From: an uncultured Polaribacter sp.
GTDB lineage: Bacteria > Bacteroidota > Bacteroidia > Flavobacteriales > Flavobacteriaceae
NCBI GenBank assembly: GCA_947497755.1
Contig: CANMHT010000001.1
Location: 62,001 to 126,000 of the forward strand
DNA: 64,000 nt
Direction of reading: 5' to 3'
Under the pieces are notes generated by a model, which saw only the letters and a list, made by a program, of their open reading frames with translations, did no database searches and was not told where the DNA came from. Below are positions 9,844-18,879 of this stretch, one piece after another; positions within the stretch are counted from its first letter, which is position 1; each line of letters opens with the position of its first letter. The translations under genes were made by a program, and so were the position numbers.

Positions 9844-10527
9844 ATGATGTTATTAGCATTAGCTTTAGCCCCCGCACTTTTTATTATGGTTTATATTTAT
9901 GTGAAAGATAAATATGAAAGAGAACCTATTGGGTTATTGCTAAAAAACTTTGCATTGGGAGCAAGTGCAAGTGTAGTAATGACATTAGTTATTGGAGCAT
10001 TTGGTAATTTCTTTTTACCAGTAACTAATCCAGAAAGTGTATTGCAACAATTTATAAAAGCTTTTATTGTTGTGGCTTTGGTTGAAGAATTTTCTAAATA
10101 TGTTATTGTACGATTTTATGCGCAACGAAATAAAGAGTTTGACGAGCCTTTTGATGGAATTGTTTATGCAGTAATGGTAGCAATGGGTTTTGCTGCTTTA
10201 GAAAATATTATGTACGTTTTTCAGTATGGAATGACTAATGGAATTGTTAGAGCTTTTACCGCTGTACCAGCTCATGCCACTTTTGGTATTTTGATGGGGT
10301 ATTTTATGGGAAAAGCAAAGTTTGCAAAGACTAAAAAAGAAAAAATCCGATTAAACTTAACCGGATTATTAGCAGCGACCATTTTTCATGGCGCGTATGA
10401 TTTCTTTTTGTTTATCAACTTTATTCCTGGAATATCAATTGGTGCTTTTCTGTCTTTAATCTTTGGATTGCTTTTGTCTAGAAAAGCGATAAAAAAACAC
10501 CAAGAAGTATCACATTTTAAGCATTAA
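9844..10527 (+). CDS. PrsW-family intramembrane protease
   Basis: The 227-residue protein has about seven predicted membrane helices. Family motifs lie in or next to them: VEEFSKYVIVRFYA with paired glutamates, FDGIVYAVMVAMGFAALEN, HATFGILMGYFMG and the late histidine in ATIFHGAYDFF. PrsW of Bacillus cleaves the anti-sigma factor RsiW; the target here is unknown and no anti-sigma gene is adjacent. It begins 6 nt after the ctlX-like gene and may be translationally coupled. Its stop overlaps the opposing phosphatase gene by four bases. Confidence 0.8.
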   Translation: MMLLALALAPALFIMVYIYVKDKYEREPIGLLLKNFALGASASVVMTLVIGAFGNFFLPVTNPESVLQQFIKAFIVVALVEEFSKYVIVRFYAQRNKEFDEPFDGIVYAVMVAMGFAALENIMYVFQYGMTNGIVRAFTAVPAHATFGILMGYFMGKAKFAKTKKEKIRLNLTGLLAATIFHGAYDFFLFINFIPGISIGAFLSLIFGLLLSRKAIKKHQEVSHFKH

Positions 10528-12179
10528 TTTTTTAAAGCTTCATCTACAATTTTACCTGTAGTTCCATTAGGAAATTCTACCTTTAATAAATTGGCTATTG
10601 TTGGAGCGATATCTGTAATGCTATAGGTCTTTTTAGAAACTCCAGCATTGATTCCAGTACCATAGAAAATAATAGGAATATGCGTGTCATAGCTATAACC
10701 AGAACCATGAGTTGTACCTTTTCTGCTATAACTACTGATGGTTGACGGGTGTGGAATTAGCAATACATCACCAGAAAATTTTTGATTATAACCTTTTTGT
10801 AGTTTTTGTAAAATGCCATCAGTAAAATGAGTGGTTTGCATTGTCCTTGCAGTTACAGCCTTGTAAATATTTTTATAATTTACTACCTGATCCGCAATTT
10901 TTTGTGCTACTGTATTGGCATCCAAACGTAGCCTTTTTAATTCATCGTGATCTAAGAAAATTTGAAAATTAGAAATGTTTTCTACCAAATCATCGGATTT
11001 AAATGCTTGTAAAGTAAACTGATTTACAAAATTTTTAAAATCACTTCCGTCAAAATAATGGGCAGGAATTTTTTCTGATTGTAAATATGATGGAACATGC
11101 ACAGCTGCATGATCTGCCGTTAAAAATAAGGTATAATTCCCTTTCCCAACTTCTTTGTCTAAAAAGGTAAATAAGCTGGCTAAATCTTGATCCAATCTTA
11201 AATAATTGTCTTGAACTTCTTTAGAGGCAACGCCAAATTGATGTCCAATATAATCTGGAGAAGAATAACTAATTGCCAAGAAATCTGTGTGATTAGATTT
11301 TCCTAAATTTTCTCCGATGATTGCAGCCTTTGCAAAATCAGTCGTCATAGTATTTCCAGCAGGAATCGCTTTGATAATATCATAACCACCATTTTTCTCT
11401 TTTAAACTCGGAATGTCATAAGGAAAAACAGGTTTGTCTTTTCCTTTAAAAAGCCCTTCAAAAATATTATCATCAGCAATACTTTCTGTATATGTTTTGA
11501 TATCGTATAAAGTATTCCAAGGTTTAGAAACATATTCATCTACTTTTTTAGAAGTGTTAAAGTCATTTACCCAAGTAGGTAAAGCATCCATATAAAAAGT
11601 ACTGGTAATCCATTTTCCTTCTTTTTTTCCTTGAAACCAATAAGCACCATTTGCTGTATGACCACCTGGTAGAACCGCAGATCTATCTTTAATAGCTACA
11701 CTAATTGTTTTTCCTTGCATATTCTGGGCTAAACGCAACTGATCTGTAATTGTGGTTGTTTGCATTCTATATGGCGATTTTTTACCACCATTTTGAGACC
11801 CAACAGTTGTATATTTTGCATCATCTACACAATAAATACCTTTTTTAGCAAATTTATCATACCAATGATTACCAATGATTCCGTGATTTTCTGGAGTGGT
11901 ACCTGTATAAATAGAAGTATGTCCAACAGCTGTATAAGTTGGAATATAATTATAATGAGCATTTTCTAAAGAAAATCCGCCTTTTAAAATTCGTTTAAAA
12001 CCATCTTCTCCATATTTATCAGCAAATCGAGTTAGGTAATCATAACGCATTTGATCTACTACAATACCAACTACCAATTTTGGTTTTTTAGAAGAAAATT
12101 TTTGTTTTTTTGATTCAGGAGAATAATTACATCCATATAAAACAACGAATGTTAAGAAGAAAATGATACTTTTTTTCAT
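10524..12179 (-). CDS. PafA-like alkaline phosphatase (lipoprotein)
   Basis: This member of the alkaline phosphatase superfamily resembles the phosphate-insensitive PafA of flavobacteria. I choose the ATG at 12179, giving 551 residues, because it begins a lipoprotein signal (MKKSIIFFLTFVVLYGC); an ATG at 12200 only adds seven residues. Metal ligands and nucleophile are in VGIVVDQMRYDYL and TYTAVGHTSIYTGTTPENHG, where the Thr after the tyrosine is the expected nucleophile. ISYSSPDYIGHQFG, LTADHAAVHVP and THGSGYSYDTHIP supply further metal ligands. It would release phosphate from extracytoplasmic monoesters. Confidence 0.9.
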   Translation of the reverse strand: MKKSIIFFLTFVVLYGCNYSPESKKQKFSSKKPKLVVGIVVDQMRYDYLTRFADKYGEDGFKRILKGGFSLENAHYNYIPTYTAVGHTSIYTGTTPENHGIIGNHWYDKFAKKGIYCVDDAKYTTVGSQNGGKKSPYRMQTTTITDQLRLAQNMQGKTISVAIKDRSAVLPGGHTANGAYWFQGKKEGKWITSTFYMDALPTWVNDFNTSKKVDEYVSKPWNTLYDIKTYTESIADDNIFEGLFKGKDKPVFPYDIPSLKEKNGGYDIIKAIPAGNTMTTDFAKAAIIGENLGKSNHTDFLAISYSSPDYIGHQFGVASKEVQDNYLRLDQDLASLFTFLDKEVGKGNYTLFLTADHAAVHVPSYLQSEKIPAHYFDGSDFKNFVNQFTLQAFKSDDLVENISNFQIFLDHDELKRLRLDANTVAQKIADQVVNYKNIYKAVTARTMQTTHFTDGILQKLQKGYNQKFSGDVLLIPHPSTISSYSRKGTTHGSGYSYDTHIPIIFYGTGINAGVSKKTYSITDIAPTIANLLKVEFPNGTTGKIVDEALKN

Positions 12180-12284
12180 CGAAATAATTTTGAGCCTCAA
12201 AAATAGAATTTTTTAACGATGATTGCTACTATTTTACACTCAGTTAATGCTTTTTTAATACTTTAGCAGAAAGAAAGTCAATCA

Positions 12285-13025
12285 ATGAATTATTTTGAAC
12301 ATATAGGCAAGTATTTTATGATGTTGAGGCAAGTTTTTACTAAGCCTCAAAGAGGTAGAGTATTTAGAGAAGCTTTGTCTAGAGAAACCGAAGAGCTTGG
12401 ATTAAAGTCTTTAGGAATAATTGCTTTTATTTCCTTTTTTATAGGTGGTGTTATTGCTTTACAAACAGCATTAAACTTAAACAATCCTTTGATACCAAAA
12501 TCCTTAATTGGATTTGCGGCAAAAAGATCTATTATTTTAGAATTTGCTCCTACTTTTTGTTCAATTATTTTGGCAGGTAAAGTAGGTTCATATATTACAT
12601 CAAGTATTGGAACAATGAGAGTTACTGAGCAAATTGATGCATTAGAAGTAATGGGAATTAACTCGTTAAACTATTTAGTGTTGCCTAAAATAATTGCGAC
12701 AGTATTCTTTTATCCTTTTCTGATTACTTTAGGAATGGTATTAGGAATTTTTGGTGGTTGGGTTGCAGGAAACCTTTCTGGTTTATTTTCTGGAACAGAT
12801 TATATAGAAGGATTACAAGCAGAGTTTGATCCTTTTTTAATACAATATTCAATAATTAAAACCTTAGTTTTTGCATTTATCATTGCAACAGTGCCTTCCT
12901 ATCACGGATATTATGTAAAAGGAGGTTCTTTAGAAGTAGGAAAAGCAAGTACACAATCTGTTGTTTGGACTATCGTAATTATTGTAGTCGCTAATTATTT
13001 CTTAACTCAAATGTTGTTAACGTAA
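12285..13025 (+). CDS. MlaE-family ABC transporter permease
   Basis: The 246-residue membrane protein has an MlaE/Ttg2B layout: an amphipathic N-terminus, then about five helices (from LGIIAFISFFIGGVIALQTA to VVWTIVIIVVANYFLTQ). The conserved ILAGKVGSYITSSIGTMRVTEQIDALEVMG is present and contains the coupling segment to the ATPase. Mla systems move phospholipids between membranes to maintain outer-membrane asymmetry. The ATPase gene overlaps the stop by one base. The MCE-domain protein normally needed is not in the window downstream, as tRNA genes follow. Confidence 0.88.
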   Translation: MNYFEHIGKYFMMLRQVFTKPQRGRVFREALSRETEELGLKSLGIIAFISFFIGGVIALQTALNLNNPLIPKSLIGFAAKRSIILEFAPTFCSIILAGKVGSYITSSIGTMRVTEQIDALEVMGINSLNYLVLPKIIATVFFYPFLITLGMVLGIFGGWVAGNLSGLFSGTDYIEGLQAEFDPFLIQYSIIKTLVFAFIIATVPSYHGYYVKGGSLEVGKASTQSVVWTIVIIVVANYFLTQMLLT

Positions 13026-13792
13026 TGATAGAAGTAAAAAACTTACATAAAGGATTTGGTGGCGTTGAAATTTTAAAAGGAATTTCTACCACTTTTGAAG
13101 CTGGTAAAACCAATTTGATTATCGGGCAAAGTGGATCTGGTAAAACGGTATTTTTAAAATCGTTAATTGGATTGCATACACCAGAAAAAGGAACAATAGA
13201 ATTTGATGGAAGAGTAAATGTAGACTTAACTACAGAAGAACAAAGACAATTACGCCAAGAAATTGGAATGGTATTTCAAGGGAGTGCTTTGTTCGATTCA
13301 CAAACTGTAGAAGAAAATGTAATGTTTCCTTTAAAAATGTTTACTCAAAAACCAGACAAAGAAATGTTGGAGCGTGCTAATTTTGTGCTAGAGCGAGTAG
13401 ATTTAGTAGGGTCAAATAAAAAATATGTAGCAGAACTTTCTGGTGGAATGCAAAAAAGAGTTGCGATTGCTAGAGCAATTGTAATGCAACCTAAGTATTT
13501 ATTTTGTGATGAACCTAATTCAGGATTAGATCCACAAACGGCAATTATTATTGATAATTTAATTAAAGAAATTACAGAAGAGTTTAAAATTACTACGGTA
13601 ATAAATACTCATGATATGAATTCGGTTATGGAAATCGGAGAAAAAATAGTTTTTTTAAAAAATGGTAAAAAAGCATGGGAAGGAAGTAATAAAGAAATCT
13701 TTAAAACTGATAATGAAGCTGTTGTAAATTTTGTGTATAGTTCTAATTTATTTAAGAAAGTTAGAGAAGCATATTTAAATGAAACAAATTGA
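13025..13792 (+). CDS. MlaF-family ABC transporter ATP-binding protein
   Basis: The 255-residue ATPase has Walker A GQSGSGKT (about residue 34), Q-loop VFQGSALFDS, signature LSGGMQKRVAIARAI, Walker B YLFCDEPNSGLDP and switch histidine NTHDMNSV. It starts inside the stop codon of the permease gene, indicating translational coupling. It powers the MlaE-like permease for lipid transport. It is 64 nt before tRNA-Lys, and the tRNA promoter begins 9 nt after its stop. Confidence 0.93.
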   Translation: MIEVKNLHKGFGGVEILKGISTTFEAGKTNLIIGQSGSGKTVFLKSLIGLHTPEKGTIEFDGRVNVDLTTEEQRQLRQEIGMVFQGSALFDSQTVEENVMFPLKMFTQKPDKEMLERANFVLERVDLVGSNKKYVAELSGGMQKRVAIARAIVMQPKYLFCDEPNSGLDPQTAIIIDNLIKEITEEFKITTVINTHDMNSVMEIGEKIVFLKNGKKAWEGSNKEIFKTDNEAVVNFVYSSNLFKKVREAYLNETN

Positions 13793-13800
13793 AAAAAATG

Positions 13801-13831
13801 TTTGTTTATTTAGAATTTGCGTTTATATTTG
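13801..13831 (+). promoter_or_regulatory. Consensus Bacteroidota promoter for the tRNA genes
   Basis: TTTG at 13801-13804 is followed, after exactly 19 nt, by TATATTTG at 13824-13831, a full match to the -33 TTTG and -7 TAnnTTTG consensus of the primary sigma factor in this phylum. Transcription should start around 13837, 20 nt before the tRNA-Lys. Confidence 0.8.
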
Positions 13832-13856
13832 CAGCCGCTAAGACAAAAGAAATTAT

Positions 13857-13929
13857 GACCTGGTAGCTCAGTTGGTAGAGCATCTCCCTTTTAAGGAGAG
13901 GGTCCTGGGTTCGAGCCCCAGCCCGGTCA
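13857..13929 (+). tRNA. tRNA-Lys (anticodon TTT)
   Basis: The sequence folds as a cloverleaf. D stem GCTC/GAGC, anticodon stem TCTCC/GGAGA with loop CTTTTAA (anticodon TTT at 13890-13892), and T stem CTGGG/CCCAG with TTCGAGC. The acceptor GACCTGG/CCCGGTC has one mismatch, T13861 against C13924. The discriminator is A13929. A CA follows rather than a full encoded CCA. Confidence 0.95.
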
Positions 13930-13930
13930 C

Positions 13931-13957
13931 AAAAGCCTTTCTTATGAGAGGCTTTTT
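13931..13957 (+). terminator. Hairpin between tRNA-Lys and tRNA-Tyr
   Basis: AAAAGCCTTTC (13931-13941) pairs with GAGAGGCTTTT (13946-13956) with a TTAT loop and one wobble, ending in a T-run. It may attenuate or end the tRNA-Lys transcript. tRNA-Tyr follows 13 nt later with no clear promoter of its own, so some read-through is expected. Confidence 0.7.
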
Positions 13958-13969
13958 ATTTGAAATTTT

Positions 13970-14051
13970 GGTGAGATACTCAAGTGGCCAACGAGGGCGG
14001 ACTGTAAATCCGCTGACTATGTCTTCGCAGGTTCGAATCCTGCTCTCACCA
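13970..14051 (+). tRNA. tRNA-Tyr (anticodon GTA)
   Basis: Acceptor GGTGAGA (13970-13976) pairs with TCTCACC (14044-14050), and the discriminator is A14051. The anticodon stem is GCGGA/TCCGC with loop CTGTAAA; GTA is at 14004-14006. The long variable arm (about 14012-14029, containing a hairpin CTGAC...GCAG region) is typical of bacterial tRNA-Tyr. The T loop is TTCGAAT. Length is 82 nt. Confidence 0.96.
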
Positions 14052-14062
14052 CAAATTTTTAC

Positions 14063-14096
14063 AAAGCAGTTTACGATTTCGTAAACTGCTTTTTTT
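14063..14096 (+). terminator. Strong terminator after tRNA-Tyr
   Basis: AAAGCAGTTTACG (14063-14075) pairs perfectly with CGTAAACTGCTTT (14080-14092) around ATTT, and the T-run extends to 14096. It ends the tRNA transcription unit. Confidence 0.93.
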
Positions 14097-14106
14097 ATTT
14101 TAAGGA

Positions 14107-14136
14107 TTGCCAACAAAGAAAAACTTATTACTTTTG
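14107..14136 (+). promoter_or_regulatory. Promoter of the gene at 14193
   Basis: TTG at 14107-14109 and TACTTTTG at 14129-14136 are separated by 19 nt and match the -33 (TTG) and -7 (TAnnTTTG) elements. The predicted transcript starts near 14142, about 50 nt before the ATG at 14193. Confidence 0.65.
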
Positions 14137-14192
14137 TAATAACCCCTACTTTGGCTGTGATACATGTTTATCAAGGTCAAGAAATTACTTAT

Positions 14193-14852
14193 ATGAAACC
14201 TAAAAAAACGCTTTTATCATTTATTAGCGGCCTTTTTAAACGCCCCTCAAAACATTCAAAAAACTATTACTATTATTATCTAAGTAGATTTAAAGATTAT
14301 GATGAAAAAGAAATTTACTCTTACGTTAATTTATTAGAAGATTTACCTCAAAAAGAGGTAAAGAAAACTAGTACAAATATTGACTTGCTAAAAGGTAAAA
14401 ATAACCAATCTATTACTATTAAAGACATTAAAAACTATTATGGTAAGCCAAGTTATGTCATCAGAAATAAACAAGCGCCTTTTGATGTAACGGTTTATGT
14501 ATATAGAATTTATTTAGGGAATTATAGAACAAGATTTAAGCTGCATTTTAATAAGGGTAAGCTAGCATTATATAACTATAGTTTTTCCTCTTTAAAGAAG
14601 GAAGATAAAGATAAGATTATCAAAACGATCTCTAAAAAATATCTAAATTTAGAAGAGTTAGATGTCAAAAATGAATATGTGTTAGACGCAAAAAACACAA
14701 TGATAACATTCTCTGAAAGAGCTGGATTTAGCATTAACTATATTTTAAATACGCCTTTTTTTTCTGAGGTAAATGAACTGCTAGAAGAAGAGAAGTTAAT
14801 TGCTCAGAAACTTCAAGAAAAAAGAGATAAAGAATTGTATAGAAAATTATAA
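14193..14852 (+). CDS. Uncharacterised protein
   Basis: I do not recognise this 219-residue basic protein. A TTG at 14151 or GTG at 14157 in frame could add up to 14 residues, but the ATG at 14193 (MKPKKTLLSF) is a more usual start. The N-terminus is rich in Lys and Tyr (KNYYYYYLSRF). The centre (about 70-170) alternates charged and beta-like segments, for example DVTVYVYRIYLGNYRTRFKL. The last 30 residues (EVNELLEEEKLIAQKLQEKR) look like a coiled coil or long helix. No signal peptide or membrane helix is evident. It has its own promoter after the tRNA terminator and sits just before a TonB receptor gene. Confidence 0.65.
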   Translation: MKPKKTLLSFISGLFKRPSKHSKNYYYYYLSRFKDYDEKEIYSYVNLLEDLPQKEVKKTSTNIDLLKGKNNQSITIKDIKNYYGKPSYVIRNKQAPFDVTVYVYRIYLGNYRTRFKLHFNKGKLALYNYSFSSLKKEDKDKIIKTISKKYLNLEELDVKNEYVLDAKNTMITFSERAGFSINYILNTPFFSEVNELLEEEKLIAQKLQEKRDKELYRKL

Positions 14853-14907
14853 ACGAAAGATTATTCATTTATAAACTGTATTTTAGTCTTTAATAAAAAT
14901 GCTTAAA

Positions 14908-17304
14908 ATGAAACGTATACTTTTTGTGTTGATGTTCTTTGTTATAACAGGAAGCATGTTTTCTCAAGGAACAATAAAAGGAAAAGTAATTGATGGGAAA
15001 ACGAGAGAGGCTTTGCCATTTGTATCTATATTGATTTCTGGAACTCAAAAAGGAACAACTACTCTAGAAGATGGGAGTTTTCTTTTAACCAATACACCTT
15101 TGGGGTATTTAAAAGTACAGGCTTCTTTTATAGGTTATAAAACAGTTGTTTCTGAAAGTTACTTAGTAACAAATGAGAAATCTCCTTATATTTTAATTAC
15201 ACTTTTTGAAGTTAGTTCAACCTTAGAAGAGGTAGTTATTGAAAGTAAACTATTTAAAAAACAATTGACTAGTCCGTTGTCTTATCAAACATTAGGTGTA
15301 GTTGAGATAGAAAAAAATCCTGGAGGAAATAGAGACATTTTAAAAGTATTGCAATCTTTACCCGGCGTAGCATCAAATCCAGGTTTTAGAAATGATATCA
15401 TTATAAGAGGAGGAGCTACTTCTGAAAATAAATTTTATGTAGACGGAATCGAAATTCCCGTAATCAACCATTTTCAAACTCAAGGAGCAACCGGTGGTCC
15501 AGTAGGATTGATTAATGCAGATTTGATTAGAAATGTAGATTTTTACACGAGTGCTTTTCCTGCAAATAGAGGGAATGCACTAAGTTCTGTTATTGAGTTT
15601 TCTCAAAAGAAAGGAAATCCTACGATATTAAATACTAGAGCAACTCTAGGTACTTCTGATGCCGGAATTACATTAGACGGTCCGTTAGGGAAAAACACTA
15701 CTTTTATTGCTTCTGTTCGTCAATCGTATTTACAATTCTTATTTAAACTACTAAAACTCCCTTTTTTACCTACTTATACAGATTTTCAAGTGAATGTAAA
15801 TTCGGCATTGTCTGATACAAGTGAGTTGTCTTTTTTAGCTTTAGGAGCCATAGATAACTTTAATTTAAATGAAAAAGTAAATGATGGAGTAACAGATGAA
15901 GAAACGATTAAGAAAAATAGATATTCATTAAGCAATATACCAGAACAGGATCAATGGAATTATACGGTTGGATTACGTTATAAAAAGTATACAGAGAATT
16001 CTAACCAAGTTTATGTACTTAGCAGAAGTGTGTTACATAATAAAGCGGAGAAATATTTTAATAACTCAGGATTAGCAAATGATTTACTATTGAACTATTC
16101 TTCAAAAGAGGTAGAAAATAAATTTCGTTTTGAAAACAATACCGAGTTAAATGCTTATCGAATTAATGTTGGTTTAGGAGTTGAACAAGTTTCTTATTCA
16201 AATTCGACATTTAAAAAATTAGCCAATTCTCAAGGAACAGCACTTAGAGATTTTTCATCAACATTAGACATGTTTAAATATGCATTGTTTGGTCAAATTT
16301 CTAGAGAATATGTAGATGCTAACTTAGGAGTTTCTCTAGGTTTTAGAATTGATGGTAATAATTACAATGCTTCAATGAAAAATGCATTGAATCAGTTTTC
16401 CCCTCGATTATCACTAAGTTACTTTTTTAATAATAAATGGTCGTGGAATTCTTCTGTCGGAAGCTATTATCAATTGCCATCATACACAACTTTAGGTTTT
16501 AGAAATAATGCCAATCAATTGGTAAATCAAGAAAACTTGAAATATATAAAATCGAATCATTTAGTTTCTGGAATCGAATTTAAACCGAATGTTAGTGCTA
16601 AAATTACTGTTGAAGGGTTTTATAAATCCTACGCTAATTACCCTTTTTCAATCAGAAATCAAATTAGTTTGGCAAATCTAGGTGCAGATTTTGGTGTGGT
16701 AGGAAATGAGGCGGTAACATCAACATCGAAAGGAAGGGCTTATGGATTAGAGTTATTGATGCAAAAGAAATCGTTTAATGGGATTTACGGAATCTTATCT
16801 TATACGTTTGTTAGAAGTGAGTTTAAAGATCAAAACAATGCTTTTATTCCTTCTTCTTGGGACAATCAGCATCTGTTAAGTATTACAGCTGGGAAAAAAT
16901 TAAAGCGTAATTGGGAAATTGGAGGAAAATTTCGATTGGTAGGAGGAAAGCCATATACACCTTACGAAATGGATGCATCATCACTAATTAGTAATTATGA
17001 TATTGCAAACCAAGGAATAATTGATTATACAAAGTTAAATTCTCAACGTTTTGGAACCTATACTCAATTAGATATTAGGGTAGATAAAACATGGTTTTTT
17101 AAAAAGATGTCTTTAAACTTTTATATAGATGTTCAAAATATATCTTCAAGTCAAGCAGAACAACAAGCTATTCTATTGCCAACATTAGATGCTAATGGAA
17201 ATAAAATTATTGATCCTGCAAATGCAAATAGATATGTTTTGGAAGAGTTAGAGCAATCAAACGGAAATGTGTTGCCAAGATTTGGCTTTGTAGTCGACTT
17301 TTAA
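14908..17304 (+). CDS. TonB-dependent receptor with N-terminal carboxypeptidase-like domain
   Basis: This outer-membrane protein of about 798 residues imports an unknown ligand. A signal peptide (MKRILFVLMFFVITGSMFSQ) favours the ATG at 14908, with 14899 as an alternative three codons earlier. Next comes a CarboxypepD_reg-like beta-sandwich (about 20-95; GTIKGKVIDGKTREALPFVS), then a plug domain (about 115-230) with LQSLPGVASNPGFRNDIIIR and FYVDGIEIPVINHFQ. The rest is a 22-strand barrel ending in GNVLPRFGFVVDF, with a terminal Phe. No SusD-like partner is adjacent, so a polysaccharide system is unlikely; iron, cobalamin or peptide uptake remain possible. Confidence 0.9.
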   Translation: MKRILFVLMFFVITGSMFSQGTIKGKVIDGKTREALPFVSILISGTQKGTTTLEDGSFLLTNTPLGYLKVQASFIGYKTVVSESYLVTNEKSPYILITLFEVSSTLEEVVIESKLFKKQLTSPLSYQTLGVVEIEKNPGGNRDILKVLQSLPGVASNPGFRNDIIIRGGATSENKFYVDGIEIPVINHFQTQGATGGPVGLINADLIRNVDFYTSAFPANRGNALSSVIEFSQKKGNPTILNTRATLGTSDAGITLDGPLGKNTTFIASVRQSYLQFLFKLLKLPFLPTYTDFQVNVNSALSDTSELSFLALGAIDNFNLNEKVNDGVTDEETIKKNRYSLSNIPEQDQWNYTVGLRYKKYTENSNQVYVLSRSVLHNKAEKYFNNSGLANDLLLNYSSKEVENKFRFENNTELNAYRINVGLGVEQVSYSNSTFKKLANSQGTALRDFSSTLDMFKYALFGQISREYVDANLGVSLGFRIDGNNYNASMKNALNQFSPRLSLSYFFNNKWSWNSSVGSYYQLPSYTTLGFRNNANQLVNQENLKYIKSNHLVSGIEFKPNVSAKITVEGFYKSYANYPFSIRNQISLANLGADFGVVGNEAVTSTSKGRAYGLELLMQKKSFNGIYGILSYTFVRSEFKDQNNAFIPSSWDNQHLLSITAGKKLKRNWEIGGKFRLVGGKPYTPYEMDASSLISNYDIANQGIIDYTKLNSQRFGTYTQLDIRVDKTWFFKKMSLNFYIDVQNISSSQAEQQAILLPTLDANGNKIIDPANANRYVLEELEQSNGNVLPRFGFVVDF

Positions 17305-17381
17305 AAAACAGTTAATTAAAATATACAGATGTTATTTGCATATTCTTTTTTGTATATTTCCATAGTGATTAAAATTCGCAT

Positions 17382-18854
17382 TTGATGATAGAAGAAAATT
17401 TAAACAAAGATGAAGCTGTAGAGCAAAAAAAACAAGAAGTTCAAGAAGGTGCAAAAGGACTAATAGAAAGTGTTAAAAACTTTTTAATAGAACTGTTAGA
17501 TTTTCGACATGACACAGATCATGAAGCTACTGTTGAGGCGATAAAAACTGATATTCCGTTTAAAGGAGCCACTGCTTGGATTTTAATATTTGCCGTATTT
17601 ATAGCCTCAATTGGATTAAATGCAAACTCTACTGCTGTTGTAATTGGAGCCATGTTAATTTCTCCATTAATGGGGCCAATTTTAGGTATTGGAATGTCAA
17701 TTGCAATTAATGATATTGATACGTTACGTAAATCGTTAGTCAACCTTTCTACAATGATTGTTTTAAGTTTGATAACAGCATTTATGTTCTTTTACATTTT
17801 TCCTCTACAAGATGATACTTCAGAGCTTTTAGGAAGAGTACGCCCAGATATTAGAGATGTATTAATTGCATTTTTTGGAGGATTGGCATTAATGGTTGCT
17901 AGAACCAAAAAAGGAACCATTGCTTCTGTAATTTTTGGAGTTGCTATTGCTACGGCTTTAATGCCGCCATTATGTACTGCAGGTTATGGATTGGCCATCG
18001 GAAATTTCTCGTATTTCTTTGGAGCAATGTATCTGTTTATTATCAATACTATATTTATTGCATTGGCTACTTTTTTAGTATTAAAGCTATTGCGTTTTCC
18101 AATGTTAAAATATGTAAACTCTGCCAAGAGAAAGCGTATTGCACAACTGGCTTCTGTATTGGCAATTGTAGTGATGATACCTGCTGTTTTTACTTTTATT
18201 ACAGTGTATAAAGAAAGTAAAATGAACAATCAAATTGCTAAGTTTATAAAAAATGAAATTGAACGAATAGATTCTTTTCAGTTGATAGAATATACTCCAG
18301 ATTTAAATGCAAAAACAATTCAGTTAAAGTTTTTTAACGAGATGACAGAAGGAGAAATTAATACGTTGACAAATCAATTATTAATTAATAGCAATTACGA
18401 AGCATTAAAAGAGTTCAAGTTAGATGTAAAAGGAAGTGATACCAAGAGTTTTGACTTAATTACAACTGCTTATAAAGAGAAGAGACAAGAACTACAAGAA
18501 AGCAAGAATATTATTGCAGGTTTACAAAGTCAGATTAAAGAATTAAATCAAACAATTTCTAATTTAAATGCTCGAATTGAACAAGGAAATATTGATGATA
18601 ACAATAAGGTTGTTGCATTTAGTAGAATTGCTAAAGAAGCAAAAATTAGATACAATAGTTTAGAACAAATTGGTTTTGCTAAGGTGTTGTCATCTAAAGA
18701 TTTTATCAAAATAGATACGATTCCAGTAGCTACAATATCTTGGAATAAAGCTTTAAATGATAGTATTATAAACAAAAAAGAGATTGAGCTGAGAAAATGG
18801 TTGCAAGTAGAGATGCAATTGGATACGCTATTTGTAAGAAGAATTAATGAATAA
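17382..18854 (+). CDS. DUF389 membrane protein
   Basis: The 490-residue protein carries a DUF389 domain (about 60-235) with six helices; FIASIGLNANSTAVVIGAMLISPLMGPI is the conserved core, followed by IASVIFGVAIATALMPPLCTAGYGLAIG. A further helix near 250-270 leads into a soluble C-terminal half. That half includes a predicted coiled coil at about 360-405 (ELQESKNIIAGLQSQIKELN). The family role is unknown. It stands alone, 77 nt after the TonB receptor gene, and converges on the gene at 18880. Confidence 0.85.
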   Translation: MMIEENLNKDEAVEQKKQEVQEGAKGLIESVKNFLIELLDFRHDTDHEATVEAIKTDIPFKGATAWILIFAVFIASIGLNANSTAVVIGAMLISPLMGPILGIGMSIAINDIDTLRKSLVNLSTMIVLSLITAFMFFYIFPLQDDTSELLGRVRPDIRDVLIAFFGGLALMVARTKKGTIASVIFGVAIATALMPPLCTAGYGLAIGNFSYFFGAMYLFIINTIFIALATFLVLKLLRFPMLKYVNSAKRKRIAQLASVLAIVVMIPAVFTFITVYKESKMNNQIAKFIKNEIERIDSFQLIEYTPDLNAKTIQLKFFNEMTEGEINTLTNQLLINSNYEALKEFKLDVKGSDTKSFDLITTAYKEKRQELQESKNIIAGLQSQIKELNQTISNLNARIEQGNIDDNNKVVAFSRIAKEAKIRYNSLEQIGFAKVLSSKDFIKIDTIPVATISWNKALNDSIINKKEIELRKWLQVEMQLDTLFVRRINE

Positions 18855-18879
18855 AAAATAACCTCACGATATTTTGTTA

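Noticed and set aside
13868..14116. Open frames across the tRNA-Lys/tRNA-Tyr region on both strands
   Set aside because: They consist of tRNA sequence and terminators and encode the phrases commonly seen in false tRNA-derived proteins.
14899..17304. SusC/SusD polysaccharide utilisation locus
   Set aside because: The TonB receptor has no SusD partner or glycoside hydrolase gene nearby, and the plug lacks a SusC-specific layout.
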